64,000 nt of DNA, from NCBI RefSeq assembly GCF_900188405.1, contig NZ_FZOF01000014.1:1-64000 (forward strand), written 5' to 3'. Both the position numbers and the translations under genes were made by a program. The stretch's first letter is position 1, and each line of letters starts with the position of its first letter. This DNA is from Actinacidiphila glaucinigra. Lineage in GTDB: Bacteria; Actinomycetota; Actinomycetes; Streptomycetales; Streptomycetaceae. This document shows positions 1 to 8,090 of this stretch, in pieces. The notes beneath the pieces were generated by a model. It was not told where the DNA came from and made no database searches. It worked only from the letters and a program-made list of their open reading frames with translations.

Positions 1-447
1 CGAGGGCGTGTCGATCGTCTTGATCGAGTCCAGCAGGACCGCCGGACCGTTCTCGTCATTGATCTTGATGGTGCGCTCGAAGGAGAACTTCACGTCCTCC
101 GAGGTCAGCGCCTCACCGTTGCTGAACTTCAGGCCCCCGCGCAGCGTGCAGTCGAAGGTCTTGCTGGCCTCGTCGGTGAACTTGCAGCTCTGCGCGGCCT
201 CGGGCTCGGGCTTGGTGGCGCCCTTGGGGAAGCTCAGCAGCGACTGGAAGACGTTGTTGAACACGATCCAGGAACCGACGTCGTAACCGGCGGCCGGATC
301 GACCGCGGTCACCTTGTCCGTGATGCCCATCGTGAGGGGGTCCCCGTCGGCCCCGCCGTCCGACCCTCCCGTACCACAGCCGGCGACCACGACCGCGGTC
401 ATGGTCGCGGAGAGCGGGAGCGCCAGTCGTTGGACTCGATTCCTCAC
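1..447 (-). CDS. ABC transporter substrate-binding lipoprotein, family 5 (partial, C-terminus outside window)
   Basis: Only the first 149 codons lie in the window. The GTG start at 447 has GAGGGA seven bases upstream. The N-terminus has basic residues, a hydrophobic stretch and a VAGC lipobox with Cys at residue 24, so the product should be lipid-anchored outside the membrane. The following text (VDPAAGYD, NNVFQSLL, LTSEDVKFSFERTIKI) is typical of family 5 peptide/nickel/solute-binding proteins. It is clearly paralogous to the neighbouring gene at 532-2127, with near-identical blocks such as LTSEDVKFS and CTLR. The two are in tandem with an 84-bp gap. No permease or ATPase is visible, so the ligand cannot be assigned. 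Confidence 0.88.
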   Translation of the reverse strand, partial: MRNRVQRLALPLSATMTAVVVAGCGTGGSDGGADGDPLTMGITDKVTAVDPAAGYDVGSWIVFNNVFQSLLSFPKGATKPEPEAAQSCKFTDEASKTFDCTLRGGLKFSNGEALTSEDVKFSFERTIKINDENGPAVLLDSIKTIDTPS

Positions 448-531
448 GAGACTTCCCTCACTGCTTCGTGGTACGGGGCAGGCCCGTGCCGGCCGGACCG
501 CGGGAATTCCCGGGTCCGGCCGACCGGTGGC

Positions 532-2127
532 TCATCCTGTCACACCGCGACCAATCTCCCAGAACTGGGCGCTGGAAGAGGAGTTGAGGAACCATTCGGC
601 TCCCGTGATGCCGTCGCGGCTGGCGACGAACTGCTTGTCCTGGTACAGCGGGATCATCGGGAGGTCCTGCGACAGGATCTCCTGCATCTGCCCGAAGTCC
701 TTGTCCGTCTTGCCGCGGTCCGCGGACCGGCGGGTGGCCGGCAGGAGCTGGTTCTTGATGGTCTCGCCCTTGTAGTTGAGGTCGAGGAATCCGTCGTCAG
801 CGAAGAAGGGCGCGATGTAGGTCTCGGCGTCCGGGAAGTCGGGGAGCCAGCTCAGCGAGTAGGCGGCGAACTGCCCGGTGGCGGCACCCTTCAGGAACTT
901 CTTCCAGGTGATCGGCTGGAGGCTCACGTCGAACAGCCCGGTGGCCTCGAGCTGCTTCTTCAGGTTCTCGGCCTCCTCCTTGTCCGGCGTGGAGGGGTGC
1001 TCGGTCGGGTAGGTCCAGGTGAACTTGACCGGGGTGCTGATGCCCGCGTCGGACAGCACCTCGGCGGCCTTGTCGCGGTTGGGCTCGCCGTAGGCGTTGA
1101 AGTACGCGTTGGTGTGGCCGGTGATGCCGGTCGGGACGGCGCCGAACAGCGGGGTCGCGGTGCGGCCGGTCACGTCGCGCGTGAGGCTGTCGCGGTCGAC
1201 GAGGCGGGCGATGGCCTCACGGACGGCCTTGTCCTTCACCGAGGAGTCCTCGACGTTGAAGAACATGTAGCGGGCCGCGAGACCCGGGGTCTCGGTCAGC
1301 TTGACGTTCTCGACGGTGCCCTGCTCGATCTTGTTGATCTGGTCCGACTCGAGGGTGCGGTTCACCAGGTCGACGTCACCGGCGGCGAGCGCCTTCATCA
1401 TCTCGGCGGCCGAGGGGAAGAAGTGGACCTCGACCTTCTCGTTGTTGCGCTTGCCGATCAGGCCCGTGTAGTTCGGGTTCGCGCTGAGGACGGCCTTGCC
1501 GTCCTGCCACGAGTCCAGCTTGTACGGACCGGAGCCCTCCATCTTCAGGCCCTTGAGCGGCTCGGTGGCGCTGTAGACCTCGCTGTCGACGATGGCCGCG
1601 GCCGGGGTCGCCAGCTTGTAGGGGAAGGTGGCGTCGGAGGTCTTGAGGTGGAAGACGACGGTCTTCGGGTCCGGAGCCTCGACGCTGTCGATGTTCACCA
1701 GGAGGCTCGCCGGGCCGATGTCGCTATTGATCTTCAGCACGCGGTCGACCGAGAACTTGACGTCCTCCGAGGTGAGCGCGTGGCCGTTGGCGAACTTCAG
1801 GTTGTCCCGCAGCGTGCAGCGGTACGTCTCCGACTTGGTGTCGGAGAAGGTGCACGACTTGGCGGCGTCGGGCTCGGGGGTGGTGGAGCTGCGCGTGTAA
1901 CCGAGCAGCATCTGGAAGGTGTTGTTCAGGAAGCTGTACGTGCCGCCGTCGTACGCCGTGGCCGGGTCGAGGGGGGAAGGCTGGTCCGCGGACACCTCGA
2001 GGGGGTCCGTGGAGCCGATGACGATCGCGTCACCGCCACCGCCACCACCGGTCGAGTCGCCGCACCCGGCGAGTACGGGCGCGGCGAGGCCCAGCAGCGC
2101 CGGCAGCACCAGTAGCTTGCGATTCAT
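532..2127 (-). CDS. ABC transporter substrate-binding lipoprotein, family 5
   Basis: 531 residues, the usual size of family 5 extracellular solute-binding proteins (oligopeptide/DppA/OppA type). I start it at ATG 2127 because a signal peptide with lipobox LAGC (Cys22) follows directly; the open frame continues upstream but gives no sensible N-terminus. After the lipobox comes a Gly-rich linker, then the family pattern DPATAYDGG, LTSEDVKFSVDRVLKI and YPTEHPSTP. It captures a peptide or similar solute for an ABC importer that is not encoded in the window. It is a tandem paralogue of the partial gene downstream, and both probably belong to one transcript. Substrate unknown. Confidence 0.93.
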   Translation of the reverse strand: MNRKLLVLPALLGLAAPVLAGCGDSTGGGGGGDAIVIGSTDPLEVSADQPSPLDPATAYDGGTYSFLNNTFQMLLGYTRSSTTPEPDAAKSCTFSDTKSETYRCTLRDNLKFANGHALTSEDVKFSVDRVLKINSDIGPASLLVNIDSVEAPDPKTVVFHLKTSDATFPYKLATPAAAIVDSEVYSATEPLKGLKMEGSGPYKLDSWQDGKAVLSANPNYTGLIGKRNNEKVEVHFFPSAAEMMKALAAGDVDLVNRTLESDQINKIEQGTVENVKLTETPGLAARYMFFNVEDSSVKDKAVREAIARLVDRDSLTRDVTGRTATPLFGAVPTGITGHTNAYFNAYGEPNRDKAAEVLSDAGISTPVKFTWTYPTEHPSTPDKEEAENLKKQLEATGLFDVSLQPITWKKFLKGAATGQFAAYSLSWLPDFPDAETYIAPFFADDGFLDLNYKGETIKNQLLPATRRSADRGKTDKDFGQMQEILSQDLPMIPLYQDKQFVASRDGITGAEWFLNSSSSAQFWEIGRGVTG

Positions 2128-2511
2128 CCTCGTTGTTCTCCCTCTTCCGGCCCTTGGCCGCGCAGTGTTGAGCGGGGCGACGATACCTGTAATTGCCGGG
2201 CCCCGGCATTCCGGCGGACCGCCCCCGAACACGGAGAAGTTGAGCCCACGTCACGGGCGGATAACAGGGCGTGGCGCACCGAAATCCGGGCAGCGGAACG
2301 AACAGCGCGCGGCTCCCCAATCCGGACACAACCCCACCGACTTCACCGCAATTTGACGGGCCGGAGCACGTCCGGTGCGCGCTGTCGACACCCGCGGATG
2401 TGAAAAGTATCACGCCCCGCCGTACTGGCCGGTAAACAATTCGGCACCCTGAATCGTCACGGAAAATAGCCGTGCAAACGCCTAGAGTTTCCGTTCAATT
2501 CACGACGACGC
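2128..2511. other. Intergenic region upstream of the solute-binding protein gene
   Basis: 384 bases without a convincing gene. Short open frames on both strands have no family features. On the minus strand TTTACC (2436-2431) and GATACT (2411-2406), separated by 19 bp, could be a promoter for the binding-protein gene, which would give a leader of about 270 nt. The segment is somewhat AT-richer near 2400-2500, as expected for a promoter. Confidence 0.4.
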
Positions 2512-2522
2512 TCAGTGAACGG
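2491..2522 (-). terminator. Weak hairpin at the end of the HAD hydrolase gene
   Basis: CCGTTCA at 2491-2497 pairs perfectly with TGAACGG at 2516-2522 across an 18-nt loop, overlapping the stop codon of the minus-strand gene. It is short for a Streptomyces terminator. Confidence 0.35.
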
Positions 2523-3213
2523 TTGTAATCAGAGAGCGCAGAAAGGGCACGTCGACGCGTTCCAGGGAGGTCACCACGGTCCGCCCGGGGGCCGGTGCGA
2601 TGGCGGCGATGGACGGGACGGCCACGACCCGGCAGCCGGCGGCCTCGGCGGCCGCGACACCGGTGGGGGTGTCCTCGACGACCACGCACCGTGTGGGGTC
2701 GGCGCCCAGCCGCGCGGCGGCGAGCAGGTAGGGGTCGGGGTGCGGCTTGGTCCGCTCGATCTCGTCCCCGGCGAGGGAGAAGGCGAAGTGCCGCGAGCCG
2801 AGGGAGAGCATGACGGCGTCGATGATGCGCCGGTGGGAGGCGGAGACCAGGGCGGCGGGCACCCCGTGGGCGGCCAGATCGGTGAGCAGCCGCTGGGCGC
2901 CCGGCATCAGCGGCACGCCGCGGCCGATGAGCTCGACGAAACGCAGGTTGATCAGGGTGGACAGCTCGGCGAGCGTGGCGTCCGCCCCGGTGACCGAGAT
3001 GAGGTGTCCCAGGCTGCGGGCCATGGGACCGCCGACGACGACCTCGCGGTGGGTGTCGTCCAGGACGTGGCCGAGCTCGGCGAAGACCTCGACCTCCGCG
3101 TTCCACCAGAAGCCCTCGGTGTCGACCAGCGTGCCGTCCATGTCCAGGAGCACGGCCTGCAGGCCTGCCTCCCGGGCCGGCCGGATCTCGGTGGCGGGAA
3201 TACCGCTCGTCAT
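2512..3213 (-). CDS. HAD family hydrolase, beta-phosphoglucomutase-like
   Basis: 233 residues. ATG 3213 is chosen because GAGGAG lies eight bases upstream. HAD motif I (DMDGTLVDT, nucleophile Asp24, acid/base Asp26), a helical cap, motif II region (LVSASHRR), the motif III lysine (ERTKPHPDPYL) and motif IV (VVVEDTPTGVAAAEAAG) are all present. It should be an active Mg-dependent phosphatase or phosphomutase of subfamily IA on a small phosphorylated metabolite in the cytoplasm. It lies 118 bp downstream of metH on the same strand, behind a strong hairpin, so it may have its own promoter. Substrate not predictable. Confidence 0.9.
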   Translation of the reverse strand: MTSGIPATEIRPAREAGLQAVLLDMDGTLVDTEGFWWNAEVEVFAELGHVLDDTHREVVVGGPMARSLGHLISVTGADATLAELSTLINLRFVELIGRGVPLMPGAQRLLTDLAAHGVPAALVSASHRRIIDAVMLSLGSRHFAFSLAGDEIERTKPHPDPYLLAAARLGADPTRCVVVEDTPTGVAAAEAAGCRVVAVPSIAAIAPAPGRTVVTSLERVDVPFLRSLITTVH

Positions 3214-3246
3214 GCGCCCCACTCCTCTGCTGCCAGGGGGCACAAA

Positions 3247-3290
3247 GGCCGGTCGCCTCGCGCCCGGGTGGTGGGGGCGTGCGACCGGCC
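3247..3290 (-). terminator. Hairpin terminator after metH
   Basis: GGCCGGTCGC at 3247-3256 and GCGACCGGCC at 3281-3290 form a perfect 10-bp stem with a 24-nt loop, 41 bases past the metH stop. There is no U-tract, as is common in Streptomyces. Confidence 0.7.
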
Positions 3291-3331
3291 AGGTGCCGTA
3301 TCGGACCGTCCAGTGTACGACGTACGTCCGA

Positions 3332-6300
3332 CTACCGCGCGTTGAAGTACTTGGCCTCCGGGTGATGGATGACGATCGCGTCGGTGGACTGCTCCGGATG
3401 GAGCTGGAACTCCTCCGACAGGCGGACGCCGATCCGCTCGGGCTCCAGCAGCTCGGCGATCTTGGCGCGGTCCTCCAGGTCGGGGCAGGCCCCGTAGCCC
3501 AGCGAGAAGCGGGCGCCCCGGTACTTCAGGGCGAACATGTCCTCCATCGCGCCCGGGTCCTCCCCGGCGAAGCCGAGCTCGGCGCGGACCCGGGCGTGCC
3601 AGTACTCGGCCAGGGCCTCGGCGAGCTGGACGGACAGGCCGTGCAGCTCGAGGTAGTCGCGGTAGGCGTCGGCGGCGAAGAGCTCGTTGGCCGCCTCGGA
3701 GATCCGGTTGCCGACGGTGACGACCTGCAGGCCGACCACGTCGGTCTCGCCGGACTCCTCGGGCCGGAAGAAGTCGGCCAGGCACAGCCGGCGGCCGCGG
3801 CGCTGGCGCGGGAAGGTGAAGCGGGTCCGCTCGGTGCCGTCCTCGTGGAGGATGATCAGGTCGTCGCCCTTGGAGACGCAGGGGAAGTAGCCGTGGACGA
3901 CGGCGGCCTCCAGCAGCCCCTCGCTCTGCAGGCGGTCCAGCAGGCCGCGCAGCCGCGGGCGGCCCTCGGTCTCCACCAGTTCCTCGTACGTGGGGCCGCC
4001 GGCCCGGGACTGCTTCAGCCCCCACTGGCCCTTGAAGAGGGCGCCCTCGTCCAGCCAGGACGCGTAGTCCTTGAGCGGGATGCCCTTGACGACGCGGGAA
4101 CCCCAGAACGGCGGGGCAGGCACCGGGTTGTCGACGGCGACGTCGGAGCGGATCTGGCCCCGGTTCTCCTCGGGCTCGGGCACGACGCTCTCGCGTGCGG
4201 CCACGCGGCGCTGCTTGAGTTCGGGGAGGGTGGCGCCGGGCACGCCGCGCTTGACGGCGATGAGGGCGTCCATCAGGCGCAGTCCCTCGAAGGCGTCGCG
4301 GGCGTAGCGGACCTCGCCGGCGTAGAGCTCGTGGAGGTCCTGCTCGACGTAGGCCCGGGTGAGCGCCGCGCCGCCGAGGATGACGGGGTAGCGGGCGGCG
4401 AGGCCGCGCTGGTTCAGCTCCTCCAGGTTCTCCTTCATGATCACCGTGGACTTCACCAGCAGGCCCGACATGCCGATGACGTCGGCGGAGTGTTCGTCGG
4501 CGGCGTCGAGGATCGCCGAGACGGGCTGCTTGATGCCGAGGTTGACGACGTTGTAGCCGTTGTTGGACAGGATGATGTCCACGAGGTTCTTGCCGATGTC
4601 GTGGACGTCGCCGCGGACGGTGGCCAGCACGATGGTGCCCTTGCCGGAGGCGTCGGACTTCTCCATGTGCGGTTCGAGGTGGGCGACGGCCGTCTTCATC
4701 ACCTCGGCCGACTGCAGGACGAACGGCAGCTGCATCTGGCCGGAGCCGAAGAGCTCGCCGACGACCTTCATGCCCTCCAGGAGGGTCTCGTTGACGATCT
4801 CCAGGGCGGGCCGCGTCGTCAGGGCCTCGTCGAGGTCCGCCTCCAGGCCGTTCTTCTCGCCGTCGATGATGCGCCGCTGCAGCCGCTCCTCCAGCGGCAG
4901 CGCGGCCAGTTGCTCGGCGCGGCTCGCCCGGACGGACTTGGTGTCGACCCCCTCGAAGAGCTCCAGGAAGCGCTGCAGCGGGTCGTAGCCCTCGCGGCGC
5001 CGGTCGTGCACCAGGTCCAGGGCGACCTCGCGCTGCTCCTCGGGGATGCGGGCGATCGGCAGGATCTTGGAGGCGTGCACGATCGCCGAGTCCAGGCCGG
5101 CCTCGACGCACTCGTGGAGGAAGACCGAGTTCAGCACCATGCGGGCGGCCGGGTTGAGGCCGAAGGAGATGTTGGACAGGCCGAGCGTGGTCTGCACGTC
5201 CGGGTGGCGGCGCTTGAGCTCGCGGATCGCCTCGATGGTGGCGATGCCGTCCTTGCGGGACTCCTCCTGCCCGGTGGCGATGGTGAAGGTCAGGCAGTCG
5301 ACGATGATGTCGCTCTCGGCAATGCCCCAGTTGCCGGTCAGGTCCGCGATGAGCCGCTCGGCCACGGCCACCTTGGCCTGCGGGGTGCGGGCCTGGCCCT
5401 CCTCGTCGATGGTGAGGGCGATCAGCGCGGCGCCGTGCTCGGCCGCGAGGCGGGTGGTGCGGGCGAAGCGGGAGTCGGGACCGTCGCCGTCCTCGTAGTT
5501 GACGGAGTTGATCACGGCGCGGCCGCCGAGCTTCTCCAGGCCGGCGCGGAGCACCTCGGGCTCGGTGGAGTCCAGCACGATCGGCAGGGTGGAGGCGGTG
5601 GCCAGCCGTCCGGCGATCTCGTTCATGTCGGCGACGCCGTCCCGGCCGACGTAGTCGACGCACAGGTCGAGCAGGTGGGCGCCCTCGCGGATCTGGTCGC
5701 GGGCCATCTCCACGCAGTCGTCCCAGCGGCCGTCGAGCATGGCCTCGCGGAACTTCTTGGAGCCGTTGGCGTTGGTCCGCTCGCCGATGGCCAGGTACGA
5801 GGTGTCCTGGCGGAAGGGGACGGTCTGGTAGAGCGAGGAGGCGCCCGGCTCGGGGCGCGGCGTCCGGGCGGTGACCTCGTGGCCGCGGACGCGTTCGACG
5901 ACCTGGCGCAGGTGCTCGGGGGTGGTGCCGCAGCAGCCGCCGACCAGGGAGAGCCCGTACTCGCGGACGAAGGCCTCCTGGGCGTCGGCGAGGCCCTCGG
6001 GGCCGAGCGGGAAGTGGGCGCCGTCCTTGCCGAGGACGGGCAGTCCCGCGTTCGGCATGCAGGAGATCCCGACGCGGGCGTGCCGGGCGAGGTAGCGCAG
6101 GTGCTCGCTCATCTCGGCGGGGCCGGTGGAGCAGTTCAGGCCGATGGTGTCGATGCCGAGCGGTTCGAGCGCGGTCAGCGCGGCGCCGATCTCGGAGCCC
6201 AGCAGCATGGTGCCGGTGGTCTCGACGGCGACCTGGACGAAGAGCGGCAGGTCGAGTCCGGCCTCGGCGAGGGCCTCCTTGGTGCCGAGCACCGCGGCCT

Positions 6301-6838
6301 TGATCTGCAGCAGGTCCTGGCAGGTCTCGACGAGCAGGGCGTCGGCGCCGCCGGCGACGAGACCGGCGGCGTTCTGCCGGAAGCCCTCCTTGAGGACGGC
6401 GTAGTCGACGTGACCGAGTGTCGGCAGCTTGGTGCCGGGCCCGATGGAGCCGATGACCCAGCGCTGGCGGCCGTCCCGGGCGGTGAACTCGTCGGCGACC
6501 TCGCGGGCGATGCGGGCGCCGGCCTCGGACAGCTCGACGATGCGGTCGGCGATGTCGTACTCGCCGAGGGCGGAGAAGTTCGCGCCGAAGGTGTTGGTCT
6601 CCACGCAGTCCACGCCGACGGCGAAGTACTCGCGGTGGACGGAGGCGACGATGTCGGGGCGGGAGACGTTGAGGACCTCGTTGCAGCCCTCGTGTCCCTC
6701 GAAGTCGTCGAGGGTGGGATTCTGCGCCTGGAGCATCGTGCCCATCGCCCCGTCGGCGACGACCACCCGGGTCGCCAGGGCCTCTCGCAGTGCTGCGCCT
6801 CGGGCACCGCTCGTGGACGGAAGGGACGGCTGGGCCAT
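3332..6838 (-). CDS. metH: Cobalamin-dependent methionine synthase MetH
   Basis: 1168 residues, full length for MetH. It transfers the methyl group of 5-methyltetrahydrofolate to homocysteine via cobalamin. Domains in order: homocysteine-binding barrel (about 1-310, zinc ligands in GLNCSTGP and GGCCGTTPEHL), pterin-binding barrel (about 330-600, from AIGERTNANGSKKF), B12-binding cap and Rossmann domain (about 640-880, with RGDVHDIGKN carrying the cobalt-ligand His near residue 745), and the reactivation AdoMet-binding domain to the C-terminus. ATG 6838 has AGGGAG eight bases upstream. It is divergent from gylR. Its order next to the glycerol regulon matches S. coelicolor SCO1657. A palindromic element lies in its leader. 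Confidence 0.98.
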   Translation of the reverse strand: MAQPSLPSTSGARGAALREALATRVVVADGAMGTMLQAQNPTLDDFEGHEGCNEVLNVSRPDIVASVHREYFAVGVDCVETNTFGANFSALGEYDIADRIVELSEAGARIAREVADEFTARDGRQRWVIGSIGPGTKLPTLGHVDYAVLKEGFRQNAAGLVAGGADALLVETCQDLLQIKAAVLGTKEALAEAGLDLPLFVQVAVETTGTMLLGSEIGAALTALEPLGIDTIGLNCSTGPAEMSEHLRYLARHARVGISCMPNAGLPVLGKDGAHFPLGPEGLADAQEAFVREYGLSLVGGCCGTTPEHLRQVVERVRGHEVTARTPRPEPGASSLYQTVPFRQDTSYLAIGERTNANGSKKFREAMLDGRWDDCVEMARDQIREGAHLLDLCVDYVGRDGVADMNEIAGRLATASTLPIVLDSTEPEVLRAGLEKLGGRAVINSVNYEDGDGPDSRFARTTRLAAEHGAALIALTIDEEGQARTPQAKVAVAERLIADLTGNWGIAESDIIVDCLTFTIATGQEESRKDGIATIEAIRELKRRHPDVQTTLGLSNISFGLNPAARMVLNSVFLHECVEAGLDSAIVHASKILPIARIPEEQREVALDLVHDRRREGYDPLQRFLELFEGVDTKSVRASRAEQLAALPLEERLQRRIIDGEKNGLEADLDEALTTRPALEIVNETLLEGMKVVGELFGSGQMQLPFVLQSAEVMKTAVAHLEPHMEKSDASGKGTIVLATVRGDVHDIGKNLVDIILSNNGYNVVNLGIKQPVSAILDAADEHSADVIGMSGLLVKSTVIMKENLEELNQRGLAARYPVILGGAALTRAYVEQDLHELYAGEVRYARDAFEGLRLMDALIAVKRGVPGATLPELKQRRVAARESVVPEPEENRGQIRSDVAVDNPVPAPPFWGSRVVKGIPLKDYASWLDEGALFKGQWGLKQSRAGGPTYEELVETEGRPRLRGLLDRLQSEGLLEAAVVHGYFPCVSKGDDLIILHEDGTERTRFTFPRQRRGRRLCLADFFRPEESGETDVVGLQVVTVGNRISEAANELFAADAYRDYLELHGLSVQLAEALAEYWHARVRAELGFAGEDPGAMEDMFALKYRGARFSLGYGACPDLEDRAKIAELLEPERIGVRLSEEFQLHPEQSTDAIVIHHPEAKYFNAR

Positions 6839-6872
6839 GGGTGTGCTCCCTGGAGTGCGACGGCTGTCGGCT

Positions 6873-6904
6873 TGGTGTGCGCCGGTCCTACTGGTACACA
6901 CCAG
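6873..6904 (-). promoter_or_regulatory. Overlapping inverted repeats in the metH leader/promoter
   Basis: TGGTGTG (6873-6879) pairs with CACACCA (6897-6903), and nested at its right edge CTGGT-ACAC-ACCAG (6891-6904) is a second perfect inverted repeat. They start 35 bases upstream of the metH ATG. They could be an operator or a mutually exclusive RNA hairpin pair. I do not recognise a B12, SAM or SAH riboswitch core. Confidence 0.4.
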
Positions 6905-7015
6905 GCCAGCGTAGCCAAGACCCCGGATTCCGCCGCAGGGCATTCCGAGGGGCGGACGGCGGTGCCACACTCTTCTCTGGGATGATGACGGTCGGCATCG
7001 TCTGCCATCGTTCAG

Positions 7016-7025
7016 CATTGTCGAA
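7016..7025 (+). promoter_or_regulatory. Candidate GylR operator upstream of gylR
   Basis: CATTGTCGAA occurs here, 45 bases before the gylR ATG, and again exactly at 7954-7963 before glpF. A 10-base match at the two promoters of one regulon fits autoregulation plus operon control by GylR. Confidence 0.55.
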
Positions 7026-7069
7026 TCAGTCGTATCGGCGCGTGGTCGTTCCTTACGGAGGGGTTGTTC

Positions 7070-7834
7070 ATGCCAGGTCCCATCCAGTCGCTCGCCAGGG
7101 CGGCCGCGATCCTGCGCCTGCTGGCCGGCGGAGAGCGCAGGCTCGGCCTGTCGGACGTGGCCTCCTCCCTGGGTCTGGCGAAGGGCACCGCGCACGGCAT
7201 CCTGCGCACACTGCAGCAGGAGGGCTTCGTCGAACAGGACCCCGTCTCCGGCCGCTACCAGCTGGGGGCCGAGCTGCTGCGGCTGGGCAACAGCTACCTG
7301 GACGTGCACGAGCTGCGGGCCCGCGCCCTGGTGTGGACCGACGACCTGGCACGCTCCAGCGGCGAGGCCGTCTACCTGGGCGTGCTGCACCAGCAGGGGG
7401 TGCTCATCGTCCACCACGTCTTCCGTCCCGACGACAGCCGGCAGGTGCTGGAGGTCGGGGCCATGCACCCGCTGCACAGCAGCGCGCTGGGCAAGGTGCT
7501 GTCGGCCTACGACCCGGTCGCGCACAGCGAGGCGGCCGAGATCAAGCGCGAGCCGCTGACCGCGCGCACCGTCACCGACGACGCGGCGTTCGAGGGTGTG
7601 CTGGATCTCACCCGCGCCCGCGGCTGGAGCGCCGACCTGGAGGAGACCTGGGACGGCGTGGCGTCCATCGCCGCCCCCATCCACGACCGGCACCGCATGA
7701 CCGTGGGGGCGGTGGCCGTCACCGGCGCGGTCGAACGGGTCTGCGCTGACGGCGAGATCAGGCCCCAGCTGGTCGCGGCGGTACGGGACTGCGCCAGGGC
7801 GGTCTCCCGCGACCTGGGCGCCGGCCGCTTCTGA
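7070..7834 (+). CDS. gylR: Glycerol operon regulator GylR (IclR family)
   Basis: 254 residues, the length I know for GylR of S. coelicolor. ATG 7070 is used because ACGGAGGGG lies about seven bases upstream; an upstream in-frame TTG at 7064 would sit on the ribosome site. An N-terminal winged helix (residues about 5-65, LSDVASSLGLAKGTAHGILRTL) is followed by an IclR effector domain (GEAVYLGVLH, VGAMHPLHSSALGKVL). It represses the downstream glycerol transport/catabolism operon and itself, with glycerol-3-phosphate as the likely inducer. It is transcribed toward glpF with a 256-bp gap that contains a matching operator. Confidence 0.96.
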   Translation: MPGPIQSLARAAAILRLLAGGERRLGLSDVASSLGLAKGTAHGILRTLQQEGFVEQDPVSGRYQLGAELLRLGNSYLDVHELRARALVWTDDLARSSGEAVYLGVLHQQGVLIVHHVFRPDDSRQVLEVGAMHPLHSSALGKVLSAYDPVAHSEAAEIKREPLTARTVTDDAAFEGVLDLTRARGWSADLEETWDGVASIAAPIHDRHRMTVGAVAVTGAVERVCADGEIRPQLVAAVRDCARAVSRDLGAGRF

Positions 7835-7875
7835 CGACCGGCCGAACACACCGGGACGACCGGCCGAACACACCG
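7833..7875 (+). repeat. Two tandem copies of a 21-bp repeat
   Basis: A 21-base unit beginning GACGACCGGCCGAAC occurs at 7833-7853 and again, identical, at 7855-7875, with one base between them. The first copy overlaps the gylR stop codon. It may be a duplication that regulates the downstream operon or simple slippage. Confidence 0.85.
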
Positions 7876-7940
7876 ACTCGGAGACCTTTCCGCAACCTGA
7901 CGAACCCTTGACGGGTCCGGTCACGCAGGAGAACACTCTC

Positions 7941-7982
7941 GTTCGACGGTCGACATTGTCGAACACCAGCCGACGGAGTCGG
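7941..7982 (+). promoter_or_regulatory. Candidate GylR operator upstream of glpF
   Basis: GTTCGAC (7941-7947) and GTCGAAC (7958-7964) form a perfect 7-bp inverted repeat with 10-bp spacing and include the CATTGTCGAA element shared with the gylR promoter. A second repeat, CCGAC-GGA-GTCGG, follows at 7970-7982. Both lie about 110-150 bases before glpF, where an IclR-type operator is expected. Confidence 0.6.
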
Positions 7983-8090
7983 TAAGGTGTACGTAACCGT
8001 GGGACCGCCGAGGGCCTGGTCACAGGCCCACGGACTCCGGAACGGGACCGGGGTTCGCCTTCCCCTGGACGAAGGACAAAGGAGTCGCGA

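Noticed and set aside
430-2115. 561-codon plus-strand frame opposite the solute-binding protein gene
   Set aside because: Repetitive Val/Gly/Arg/Glu composition and no recognisable motif; the minus strand has a lipobox protein with clear family blocks.
2747-6985. A 1412-codon open frame opposite metH
   Set aside because: It is the antisense shadow of metH produced by extreme third-position GC. Composition is Gly/Val/Leu/Asp-biased with no domain, while the opposite strand encodes full-length MetH.
6839-7069. Possible B12, SAM or SAH riboswitch before metH
   Set aside because: No B12 box or other known riboswitch core could be seen; only simple inverted repeats are present.
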